Positions 18,117 through 25,888 of a stretch of DNA of 45,721 nucleotides are shown one piece after another (the first letter of the stretch is position 1; every line of letters starts with the position of its first letter). The stretch lies in the NCBI GenBank assembly GCA_003134045.1, contig PLAH01000185.1, positions 1 through 45,721 of the forward strand. Reading direction: 5' to 3'. This DNA comes from Gammaproteobacteria bacterium (GTDB lineage: Bacteria > Pseudomonadota > Gammaproteobacteria > Steroidobacterales > Steroidobacteraceae). The notes under the pieces are model-generated. The model saw nothing but the letters and a program-made list of their open reading frames with translations. It ran no database searches and had not been told where the DNA came from. The position numbers and the translations under genes were made by a program.

Positions 18117-20101
18117 GCCGCACCGCTCAGAAGAGCAGCGCCGCCGCGGCGCCGGGGATGGCGCGTGCGGACATCGTGGCGCATTCGCTCACCAAGACCA
18201 GCGTGGCCACCGCGCTGGATCGCGCAGTGGCCGATGCGCGGGATGCGCTGATCGCCCGGCAGAGTGCCCAAGGTTACTGGCTGTTCGAGCTCGAGGCGGA
18301 CTGCACCATTCCCGCGGAGTACATCATGATGATGCACTTCCTGGACGAGATCGACGCCGCGCTCGAGAAGAAGCTGGCCGTGTACTTGCGGACTCACCAG
18401 GCGGAGCACGGCGGTTGGCCCCTGTACTACGGCGGCGATTTCAATATCAGCTGCACGGTGAAGGCCTATTACGCGCTGAAACTCGCCGGCGACGATCCCG
18501 ACGCGCCGCACATGGCGCGGGCTCGCACGGCGATTCTCGAGCACGGCGGCGCCGCTCGAGCCAACGTCTTCACCCGCATCGCGCTGGCCTTGTTCGGCCA
18601 ACTGCCGTGGCGGGGCGTGCCCTACATTCCCGTCGAAATCATGCTGCTGCCGAAATGGTTTCCCTTCCATCTCGACAAAGTGGCCTATTGGTCGCGGACC
18701 GTCATGGTGCCGCTGTTCATCCTCTGTACGCGCAAGCCGGTCGCGAAGAATCCGCGCAGCATGCACATTCCGGAACTCTTCACCACGCCGCCCAGCGACG
18801 AACGAGGCTACTTTCGTGAGGTCGTCAAGAAAGGCGGCATGGTCGCGCGCGCGTTCCTGCTGGCAGATCGGCTGGGCCGGATGATCGATCCGCTCATTCC
18901 GCGCGGCATGCGCGCGCGCGCCACGCGCCGTGCGGAGGAGTGGATGTTGGAGCGCTTGAACGGCGAGGATGGGCTCGGTGCCATCTTCCCGGCCATGGTC
19001 AACGCGTTGGAGGCGATGACCATACTGGGGTATGCCAACGATGATCCGCGGCGCGAGACGGCGAAGCGCGCCTTGCAGAAATTGCTGGTGGTCGGACCCA
19101 CCAGCGCTTACTGCCAACCCTGCGTGTCCCCGGTGTGGGATACCGCGCTGGCCAGTCTGGCCATGCAGGAGGCTGCCGATCCGGTCGCGGCCGGCGCCTC
19201 GTCGCGGGCCCTCGATTGGCTGCAAACCGAACAGATTCTCGATGAGCCCGGCGACTGGCGAGTAAACCGGCCCAGTGTGGCGGGCGGCGGCTGGGCCTTC
19301 CAGTTCGCCAACAGTTACTATCCCGACCTCGACGACACCGCGGTGGTCGCGTGGGCCATGCATCAGGCGCACAACTCGGACGACTACACCGACAGTGTGA
19401 GCCGCGCCTTGGATTGGCTGGTCGGCATGCAGAGCGAGGATGGCGGTTTCGCCGCGTTCGATGCCGACAACACGCATTTCTCGTTGAACAAGATCCCCTT
19501 CGCCGATCATGGCGCGTTGCTCGATCCGCCCACCAGCGACGTGACGGCCCGCGTCGTGACGGTGTTGTCGCGCATCGGCCGCCCGCAGGATGAGCCCGCG
19601 TTGGGTCGCGCGCTCGCCTACCTGCGCGCCGGGCAGGAGCCCGATGGTTCATGGTTCGGCCGCTGGGGCACCAATTATATTTACGGCACCTGGTCGGTGC
19701 TGATGGGGCTGGCTCAGGCCGGCGTGAGCGCGGAGGATCCGGCGGTACACAAGGCGGTCGAGTGGCTGAAGAGCCGCCAGAACCTGGACGGCGGATGGGG
19801 CGAAAGCAACGACACCTACGCGCGCCGCGCCGCCACCCCGGTCGCGAGCACTCCGTATCAGACCGCCTGGGCGCTGCTGGCGCTGCTCTCCTCGGGCGAA
19901 GTGGCTTCCGACTCGGTGCGGCGCGGCGTCGATCACCTGCTCCGAACTCAGGCCGACGATGGGTTGTGGAGCGATCCGACCTTCACCGCACCCGGCTTTC
20001 CGCGGGTCTTTTACCTGAAATATCACGGCTACAGCGGCTACTTCCCGCTGTGGGCATTGGCTGCCTTCCGCACGCTCGTCCGCCGCGGACCCACTCATTG
20101 A
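18113..20101 (+). CDS. shc: Squalene-hopene cyclase
   Basis: 662 aa from GTG 18113, overlapping the squalene synthase stop (GTGA). It protonates and cyclises squalene to hopene and hopanol at the inner face of the membrane. The catalytic DXDD motif is seen as DLDDTA (Asp405, Asp407, Asp408). QW-type repeats recur (for example QSAQGYWLFELE, QSEDGGFAAFD, QEPDGSWFGRWG, QNLDGGWGES, QADDGLWSD). Length is close to the usual 630-690 aa. It is the core of the hopanoid operon. Confidence 0.97.
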   Translation: MSRTAQKSSAAAAPGMARADIVAHSLTKTSVATALDRAVADARDALIARQSAQGYWLFELEADCTIPAEYIMMMHFLDEIDAALEKKLAVYLRTHQAEHGGWPLYYGGDFNISCTVKAYYALKLAGDDPDAPHMARARTAILEHGGAARANVFTRIALALFGQLPWRGVPYIPVEIMLLPKWFPFHLDKVAYWSRTVMVPLFILCTRKPVAKNPRSMHIPELFTTPPSDERGYFREVVKKGGMVARAFLLADRLGRMIDPLIPRGMRARATRRAEEWMLERLNGEDGLGAIFPAMVNALEAMTILGYANDDPRRETAKRALQKLLVVGPTSAYCQPCVSPVWDTALASLAMQEAADPVAAGASSRALDWLQTEQILDEPGDWRVNRPSVAGGGWAFQFANSYYPDLDDTAVVAWAMHQAHNSDDYTDSVSRALDWLVGMQSEDGGFAAFDADNTHFSLNKIPFADHGALLDPPTSDVTARVVTVLSRIGRPQDEPALGRALAYLRAGQEPDGSWFGRWGTNYIYGTWSVLMGLAQAGVSAEDPAVHKAVEWLKSRQNLDGGWGESNDTYARRAATPVASTPYQTAWALLALLSSGEVASDSVRRGVDHLLRTQADDGLWSDPTFTAPGFPRVFYLKYHGYSGYFPLWALAAFRTLVRRGPTH

Positions 20102-20826
20102 GTGCGGGCGTCGTCGCGGCACTCGCGGCGGAGGCACGCACATTGGGGCCGTCGGTGAAGCGCGGCGACGGGTTATCGATTCTGTCCGACGGGACTCTGG
20201 TTGCGGTGAGCGGCATCGGCGCTGCGGCCGCCGCCCGCGCTGCCCTCGCCCTGGTCGACGCCGGTGCGACCCGCCTGGTCAGCTGGGGCATGGCGGGCGG
20301 CCTCGATCCCGCCTTGCCGGCCGGCACCATTTGCATACCCGGGAGCGTGACGGCGCGCGACGGGACCCGTTTTGGCACCGATCCTCATTGGCGCGAGCTG
20401 GTGGGCGCGGTCATCCTCCGGGGGCGTGCGGTGGTCGGGCGGACTTTGCTCACGAACCCGCTGGCCATCGAGGATGTCGCGGGCAAGGCAGCGGCCTTTC
20501 GCGACACGGGGGCCGACGTGGTGGACATGGAAAGCCTGGGGGTGGCGCAGGTGGCGGTCAGCCGCGGTTTGCCGTTCCTGGTCGTGCGGGTGGTGGTGGA
20601 CACCGCCGCCGATCGCTTGCCCGAGGCGGTGCTGGCGGCGAGCAGCGGCGGTGAGGTGCGGATCGCACGCCTGCTGCAGGAACTGCTGCGGCGCCCCGGC
20701 GACCTGCTGCCGCTGCTGCGGCTGGCCCGGCGCTATCGAGCGGCGATGCGTGCCTTGGTGGCCGTCGCCCGCACCGGCGCGTTGGCGCCCACGTTTGCAA
20801 CGCCCTCGGCGAGCCGCATCGCATGA
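20098..20826 (+). CDS. hpnG: Hopanoid-associated phosphorylase HpnG
   Basis: 242 aa from TTG 20098, which overlaps the shc stop (TTGA). The fold is that of nucleoside phosphorylases: VSWGMAGGLDPALPAGTICIP and the ribose-binding DMESLGVAQVAVSRGLP segment are clear. HpnG is known to remove adenine from adenosylhopane to give ribosylhopane or its phosphate. The TTG start is chosen because no ATG or GTG fits without losing the first beta strand (VVAALAAEARTLG). It overlaps hpnA by 4 bp. Confidence 0.9.
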   Translation: MSAGVVAALAAEARTLGPSVKRGDGLSILSDGTLVAVSGIGAAAAARAALALVDAGATRLVSWGMAGGLDPALPAGTICIPGSVTARDGTRFGTDPHWRELVGAVILRGRAVVGRTLLTNPLAIEDVAGKAAAFRDTGADVVDMESLGVAQVAVSRGLPFLVVRVVVDTAADRLPEAVLAASSGGEVRIARLLQELLRRPGDLLPLLRLARRYRAAMRALVAVARTGALAPTFATPSASRIA

Positions 20827-21824
20827 GAGCGTTGGTCACGGGCGCCTCGGGCTTCGTCGGCGGGGCGGTCGCGAGAGCCTTGGTGAAGGATGGTTGGCAG
20901 GTTCGTGCGCTGGTGCGCGCGGGCTCGGATCGCACCAATCTGCAGGGGTTGCCGCTCGAGGTCGCGATCGGCGACCTGACCGACGCCTCGAGCCTGAGTG
21001 CCGCGATGGACGGTTGCGAGGCGCTGTTCCATGTGGCGGCGGACTATCGGCTGGGTGCGCCGGATCCCGCGCAGCTGTACCGCACCAACGTCGAAGGCAC
21101 GCGCAATTTGTTGCTCGCGGCCAGGCGCGCGGGTGTTGGGAAAATCGTGTACACCAGCAGCGTCGCCACCATGGGCATCCCGGCCGATGGCTCGCCCGGC
21201 GATGAAGGCACGGCGGTGTCGCTGGCCGCGATGATCGGCCATTACAAGCGGTCGAAGTTTCTGGCGGAGCAAGTGGTGCTCGAGGCGGCGGCATCGGGCA
21301 CGCCGGCGGTCATCGTGAATCCCTCGACGCCGGTGGGACCGGGCGACGTGAAGCCCACGCCCACCGGTCAACTGGTCTTGGATGCGGCGGCGGGACGCAT
21401 GCCGGCCTATGTCGATACAGGGCTCAACATCGTCCACGTCGACGATGTCGCGGCCGGCCACCTGTTGGCCTGGCAGCGCGGGCGCATCGGCGAGCGTTAC
21501 ATTCTGGGCGGCGAGGACATGACGCTGCAGCAGATCTTGATCTACATCGCGCAGCATGTCGGCCGCCGGCCCCCGCGAGTTCGTTTGCCTTATGCAGCCA
21601 TTCTGCCGATCGCGTATGTGGCCGAAGCGGTCGCGAAAATCACCGGCCGCAGCGGGCGGGTCACCTTGGAGGGCGTGCGCATGTCGCGCAAGCGCATGTT
21701 CTTCTCGAGCGCCAAGGCGGTGCGTGAACTCGGCTATCGGTGGCGTCCGCCCGGTCAGGCCTTTGACGATGCGGTGCGCTGGTTTCGCGAGCGCGGGCGG
21801 CTTGGGAGTACCACGGCACCGTGA
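20823..21824 (+). CDS. hpnA: Hopanoid-associated NAD-dependent sugar epimerase HpnA
   Basis: 333 aa extended short-chain dehydrogenase. The N-terminal dinucleotide motif is GASGFVGGAVA (about 7-17). The usual catalytic Ser and YxxxK motif appear as YTSSVATMG and HYKRSKFLAE, where YKRSK supplies Tyr and Lys. VNPSTPVGPGDVKPTPTG is diagnostic of the HpnA/dihydroflavonol reductase-like group. The exact reaction on the hopanoid side chain is not settled. It is the last gene of the shc operon and is followed by a perfect hairpin. Confidence 0.92.
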   Translation: MRALVTGASGFVGGAVARALVKDGWQVRALVRAGSDRTNLQGLPLEVAIGDLTDASSLSAAMDGCEALFHVAADYRLGAPDPAQLYRTNVEGTRNLLLAARRAGVGKIVYTSSVATMGIPADGSPGDEGTAVSLAAMIGHYKRSKFLAEQVVLEAAASGTPAVIVNPSTPVGPGDVKPTPTGQLVLDAAAGRMPAYVDTGLNIVHVDDVAAGHLLAWQRGRIGERYILGGEDMTLQQILIYIAQHVGRRPPRVRLPYAAILPIAYVAEAVAKITGRSGRVTLEGVRMSRKRMFFSSAKAVRELGYRWRPPGQAFDDAVRWFRERGRLGSTTAP

Positions 21825-21910
21825 TGTTGACCGGTTCGAATTCGCTGCGTGTCGAGGTACTCGTCAGAACCGCGCGGGCAACTCTAGTCATGCGCTTCGC
21901 GCAACTTTCA

Positions 21911-21935
21911 ACGGGGTCGATGCGACCCCGTCCTT
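21911..21935. terminator. Bidirectional terminator between hpnA and a small leftward ORF
   Basis: A perfect 9-bp stem ACGGGGTCG / CGACCCCGT with an ATG loop (21911-21931). It is followed by CCTTT on the plus strand and, read leftward, by TTGAAAGTT. It lies ~87 bp after the hpnA stop and directly beyond the stop of the leftward ORF at 21935. U-runs are poor on both sides, so efficiency is uncertain. Confidence 0.6.
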
Positions 21936-22105
21936 TAGATGCTTGATGGCAAGATGCGATAGGCAAAGCGCGCGAGCGCCGGCACCAACCTCGGCCGCCG
22001 CAGGCGGGCATCGTAGCCGGCGAGGCGGCGCTCGTTCTCGCTGAGGCACAGCGCCAGCAATTTATGCAGCGTGACCGACTCGCCGAACTCCTGATGGGCG
22101 CTCAT
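21935..22105 (-). CDS. Small hypothetical protein
   Basis: 56 aa from the ATG at 22105; the frame is open to 22201 (88 aa) but that would reach the idi start. The sequence is basic and Leu/Arg-rich (ALCLSENERRLAGYDARLRRP) with no signal peptide or clear membrane segment. I do not recognise it. In favour of a real gene: it fills an otherwise empty gap, and a hairpin sits right after its stop. Against: no ribosome binding site and short length. The rest of the 21825-22199 gap holds nothing else I can support. Confidence 0.4.
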   Translation of the reverse strand: MSAHQEFGESVTLHKLLALCLSENERRLAGYDARLRRPRLVPALARFAYRILPSSI

Positions 22106-22199
22106 GCTGAAGTTCGCGGTCTGGTTGGTGCCGCTGCCGCTGGCACAGCTGTTTCGCAAGCGGCTATGATTGGCGCAGCAGTGCAATAGGGTATTGATC

Positions 22200-22799
22200 A
22201 TGGATGAGATTCAGGACAACCATCATTCCAATGGAGTGGACCTCACCGCAGATTCCGACGCCCTGATCCTCGTCGATGCGGGCGACCGCAGAGTCGGCTC
22301 CTTGAGCAAAGCGTTGTGCCATGAGGGCCGGGGAGTGCTGCATCGGGCGTTCTCGCTGCTGATTTTCAACGGCAACGGGGAGCTGCTGATTCAGCAACGT
22401 GCGGCATCCAAACGCCTCTGGCCCTTGTATTGGTCGAACAGCTGTTGCAGCCACCCGCGCGCCGGGGAATCGGTCGAGAAGGCCACCCATCGACGGCTGC
22501 GCGAAGAGCTGGGGCTGGCCTGTCCCCTCGAGTTTTTGTTCAAATTCGAGTATCAGGCACAATTCGACGCCACCGGGGCCGAACACGAGCTTTGTTCGGT
22601 TTTCATCGGCCGCAGCAGCAATCCCGTCAGAATCAATCACGATGAGATCCTGGCGTGGCGCTGGATCGGCCCGGAGGCGCTGGACCAGGAGTTGACCGCC
22701 CACGGCGGGCAGAAGTTCACTCCGTGGTTCCTGATGGAATGGCGGCGAATCTTAAGGGATCATCGGGACGCGGTGCTGGCCCTCCAATCGCAAAATTGA
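22200..22799 (+). CDS. idi: Isopentenyl-diphosphate delta-isomerase, type I
   Basis: 199 aa from ATG 22200. It interconverts IPP and DMAPP using Zn and Mg in a Nudix-like fold. The active-site Cys motif is SNSCCSHP (79-86), the second motif is AEHELCSVF (about 128-135), and the Nudix-type region reads HRRLREELGL. The W-WIGPEAL segment near the C-terminus is also usual. Since MEP-pathway bacteria make both isomers, idi is dispensable but balances the pools for FPP synthesis. It lies between the hopanoid genes, which points to service in the same pathway. An upstream in-frame TTG at 22170 is less likely. Confidence 0.95.
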   Translation: MDEIQDNHHSNGVDLTADSDALILVDAGDRRVGSLSKALCHEGRGVLHRAFSLLIFNGNGELLIQQRAASKRLWPLYWSNSCCSHPRAGESVEKATHRRLREELGLACPLEFLFKFEYQAQFDATGAEHELCSVFIGRSSNPVRINHDEILAWRWIGPEALDQELTAHGGQKFTPWFLMEWRRILRDHRDAVLALQSQN

Positions 22800-22833
22800 G
22801 TTCATCTCCGGCCCGGTCGCGGTAAGATAGCGT

Positions 22834-24003
22834 ATGGCCATACCACTCCTGCAAATGTACCGGGTCGCTAGTTATATCGCGGGCCGCAAGCTACGCCGCG
22901 TCAAACGCTACCCCTTGGTTCTCATGTTGGAACCGTTGTTCATGTGCAATCTGGCCTGCTCGGGTTGCGGCAAGATCGACTATCCGAAGGAAACGCTGCA
23001 AAAGCGCGTGAGCGTCGAGGACGCCCTCAAGGCGGTCGACGAGTGCGGCGCGCCGATGGTGTCCATCCCCGGCGGCGAGCCCCTGATTCACAAGGAGATG
23101 CCGCAGATCGTGGCCGGCATCGTGGCGCGCAAGAAGTTCGTCTACCTGTGCACCAACGCGATTCTCTTGTCGAAACACATCGACGAGTACCAGCCTTCTC
23201 CCTACCTGACCTTTTCCATCCATTTGGACGGCAATCGCCAGCGCCATGACGAATCGGTTTGCCAGGAGGGGGTGTTCGACAAGGCGGTGGCGGCGATCAA
23301 GCTGGCGCGCGGCAAGGGTTTCCGCGTGACGGTGAACTGCACCTTGTTCAGCGGCGAGGACCCGGCCGAAGTGGCCGAGTTCTTCGACCTGGCGACGCAA
23401 CTCGGCGTCGAGGGCATCATGGTATCGCCGGGCTACAGTTATCATCACGCGCCGCGCCAGGACGTGTTCCTCGGCCGCAAGGCCAGCAAGGAACTGTTCC
23501 GCGGCATTTTCAGCCGGCGCAAGAACCGGCCGGACGGGATCAAATGGTCCTTCAATCACTCGGCGCTGTTCCTGGATTTCCTCGCCGGCAATCAGAATTA
23601 TCAATGCACGCCGTGGAGCACGCCGACCTACAACTTGTTCGGCTGGCAGCGGCCTTGCTACTTGTTGTCCGATGAAGGGTATGCGGATACTTACCAGTCG
23701 TTGATCGATGACACCGAGTGGGACAAGTACGGCGTGGGCAAGAATCCGCGCTGCGACAACTGCATGGCGCATTGCGGCTTCGAAGGAACGGCGGTCAACG
23801 ACGCGTTCAGTCATCCGCTGAAGGCCATGTGGGTTTCGTTGCGTGGGCCGAAGGTCACCGGCGCCATGGCGCCTGAGCTGCCGATTCTCTACAGCGAGTC
23901 CGCCCGATATTCGCCTGCCAATGCCACGGTCACGGCCATTCCGGTGGCGCAAGTCACGCGGAATCGCCGCGAGATGGAAGACAGCACCGTCGAGCCGCGC
24001 TGA
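22834..24003 (+). CDS. hpnH: Adenosyl-hopene transferase HpnH (radical SAM)
   Basis: 389 aa. The radical SAM cluster motif CNLACSGC (Cys38, Cys42, Cys45) follows LVLMLEPLFM, and PGGEPLIH is the GGE-like SAM-binding motif. A C-terminal Cys-rich part (CDNCMAHCGFEGTAV) fits the SPASM/HpnH tail (DUF3463). HpnH adds the 5'-deoxyadenosyl radical to diploptene, the first step of C35 side-chain formation before HpnG. A TAAGAT -10-like hexamer ends only six bases before the ATG and no Shine-Dalgarno is visible, so the message may be leaderless. Confidence 0.95.
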   Translation: MAIPLLQMYRVASYIAGRKLRRVKRYPLVLMLEPLFMCNLACSGCGKIDYPKETLQKRVSVEDALKAVDECGAPMVSIPGGEPLIHKEMPQIVAGIVARKKFVYLCTNAILLSKHIDEYQPSPYLTFSIHLDGNRQRHDESVCQEGVFDKAVAAIKLARGKGFRVTVNCTLFSGEDPAEVAEFFDLATQLGVEGIMVSPGYSYHHAPRQDVFLGRKASKELFRGIFSRRKNRPDGIKWSFNHSALFLDFLAGNQNYQCTPWSTPTYNLFGWQRPCYLLSDEGYADTYQSLIDDTEWDKYGVGKNPRCDNCMAHCGFEGTAVNDAFSHPLKAMWVSLRGPKVTGAMAPELPILYSESARYSPANATVTAIPVAQVTRNRREMEDSTVEPR

Positions 24004-24029
24004 GCGCAGAGTTGGAGGGGAGAACGCGC

Positions 24030-24965
24030 TTGAACGACGTAGCCAACCGGGTGGCCGTGGCCGCCAGCACGCCCGATGTCTTTGGGGCTCAACTGGAGAC
24101 GTGGCGCTTGCGCATCGAAGCGGCGCTGGAATCGCGCTTGCCGCCGGCCACGGCGGTACCCGCGCGGCTGCACGAGGCCATGCGCTACAGCGTCCTGGGG
24201 GGCGGTAAGCGGATACGTCCGGCGTTGCTGTTCGCCACGGCGCGAACCCTGGGATTGACCGAGGATCAGGTGGAGGCCGCGGCCTGCGCCATCGAACTCG
24301 TGCACGTGTATTCCCTGGTCCACGACGATCTGCCCGCCATGGACGATGACGATCTGCGCCGAGGCCGTCCCACGTGTCACAAGGCGTTCGACGAAGCCAC
24401 GGCCATCCTGGTCGGCGACGCGCTGCAGCCGTTGGCCTTTCAGCTGCTGGCGCGCGACCCGGCCTTGCCGCCGTCGCCGGCGATCCGGCTGCGCCTGGTC
24501 GATCTGTTGAGCGAGGCCAGCGGTACCTTCGGCATGGCCGGCGGACAGGCGATCGACTTAGGGGTGCAGGGGCGACAGGTCGACATTGCACAGATCGAAG
24601 ACATGCATGCGCGCAAGACCGGCGCCATCATCCGTGCCAGCGTCCTGATGGCGGCCGAATGCGTGCCCGGGCTCGACCCGAAGGCCCATGCCGCTCTCAA
24701 CGATTTCGCGACCGCCATCGGTCTCGCGTTCCAGATTCAAGACGATTTGCTCGATGTGCTGGGCGATGTGTCGACCCTGGGCAAGGCGACCGGCGCCGAC
24801 CGGGAGCGGGACAAGCCCACTCATCCGGCCATTATCGGTATCGAAGCGTCGCAGGAACGCGTACATCTCCTGCACGGCCAGGCCCTGGCCGCGCTGGAAC
24901 TTTTCGGCGAACGAGCGGCGCCGCTGCGCGCCCTGGCCGACTGGCTGCTGTCGCGCCGATATTGA
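24030..24965 (+). CDS. ispA: Farnesyl diphosphate synthase (polyprenyl synthetase family)
   Basis: 311 aa from TTG 24030, chosen because GGAGGGGA lies eight bases upstream; a TTG at 24012 lies before that site. It condenses IPP with DMAPP and GPP to FPP, the squalene synthase substrate. The first Asp-rich motif DDLPAMD (99-105, followed by DDDLRRGRPTCH) has Tyr at position -5, as in E. coli IspA, and the second is QIQDDLLD (about 235-242). GGGKRIRPAL (about 57-66) binds IPP. It starts 26 bp after hpnH, so the two are likely co-transcribed. Confidence 0.95.
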   Translation: MNDVANRVAVAASTPDVFGAQLETWRLRIEAALESRLPPATAVPARLHEAMRYSVLGGGKRIRPALLFATARTLGLTEDQVEAAACAIELVHVYSLVHDDLPAMDDDDLRRGRPTCHKAFDEATAILVGDALQPLAFQLLARDPALPPSPAIRLRLVDLLSEASGTFGMAGGQAIDLGVQGRQVDIAQIEDMHARKTGAIIRASVLMAAECVPGLDPKAHAALNDFATAIGLAFQIQDDLLDVLGDVSTLGKATGADRERDKPTHPAIIGIEASQERVHLLHGQALAALELFGERAAPLRALADWLLSRRY

Positions 24966-25171
24966 GCGGATTTAATGGGGCGACCGGACCGCTATCCTAC
25001 AGACGCTTTATGGAAAACGTGGTGAGATAGACTCTTCCGATGGGCAGAATGCCCCGCGGCATTTCGTGGACCAGACGCTGGGATGCAAGACGCTCACAAG
25101 CGGCTGTCGGCAGATGGCAACGCTTTGACATATTTTCGCATTTACCAGAATCTGGCTCGAAGGAGGGACGA

Positions 25172-25873
25172 ATGCTTCGTCATGCCATCAGCCACGCCCG
25201 ACTCATGCGCGAATCCACCGATCGCGTCCAAGCCGCGTTGGAGAGCACCGACCACAATGAGCAGCTGGTGGCGCGGCGCATACTCGAAAATCCGATCACC
25301 TGGTCGCACTGGGAAAGCGAGCATTCGGTTCTGATGCGCCAGCTGGCGAATTGCGGCGTCCGGCGCGCGCAAGTGGCGGCTCTGAAGCACACCACCTTTC
25401 GCCTGCTGCATGGCAAGGCGCTATTCCAGTATTTACAGCGCAGCGAGGTACGCGGCCGCGAGCGCGCGCAGGTGATGGCGCACTTTCGCCCCGGACGTAA
25501 TTACCAAAACGCGGTGGTCGCCGAGCATAACGTGTACCTGCGCAAGGCCTGCAGCTACCTGTGTGCCAACCACTTGGGCAGCGACGTGGTCGAGGACCCG
25601 GCATTCCTCGATCCGATCCAGCAGTACGAACGCCTGTACACCGAATATTTCAACGTGTACTGCAGCAGCTTGGTCGAATCCCCCGACGCCGACGCGTTGT
25701 CGCAGGTAGCCTTGCTGCCGCTGCTCAAGAAGCAGCTCAATGAATATCGCTGGGCGATTCTCGATCCGCGCCGCGCGCAGCCGTTCTTGCGGCGCGAAAA
25801 GGAGTTGCGCACGCCCACCGGCGATACGCAGCGTATGCCGGTCCTGGAGTCCCGCCGGCGGAGCCGCGGCTAG
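25172..25873 (+). CDS. Conserved-looking hypothetical protein
   Basis: 233 aa from ATG 25172, preceded by a strong ribosome binding site AAGGAGG, so the longer frame starting at 25040 is rejected. The protein is soluble, mostly helical by composition, with no signal peptide or membrane segment. Notable stretches are HWESEHSVLMRQLANCGVRR, FRLLHGKALFQYL, RPGRNYQNAVVAEHNVYLRK and QYERLYTEYFNVYC. The C-terminus is a basic tail (ESRRRSRG). I do not recognise the family. It follows ispA by ~200 bp and converges on opgD. A TTGACA hexamer at 25125-25130 may be part of its promoter, but no good -10 pairs with it. Confidence 0.8.
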   Translation: MLRHAISHARLMRESTDRVQAALESTDHNEQLVARRILENPITWSHWESEHSVLMRQLANCGVRRAQVAALKHTTFRLLHGKALFQYLQRSEVRGRERAQVMAHFRPGRNYQNAVVAEHNVYLRKACSYLCANHLGSDVVEDPAFLDPIQQYERLYTEYFNVYCSSLVESPDADALSQVALLPLLKKQLNEYRWAILDPRRAQPFLRREKELRTPTGDTQRMPVLESRRRSRG

Positions 25874-25888
25874 CGGCGGCGGGGCGAG

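Noticed and set aside
21833-21843. GGTTCGAATTC, resembling a tRNA T-arm, just after hpnA
   Set aside because: The upstream sequence is hpnA coding DNA and no acceptor, D or anticodon arm can be folded. I also considered an attachment site, but there is no integrase or duplicate copy.
22103-22168. Plus-strand 21-codon frame MLKFAVWLVPLPLAQLFRKRL before idi
   Set aside because: It resembles a short membrane peptide, but there is no convincing ribosome binding site and it lies opposite the candidate small ORF and its upstream region.
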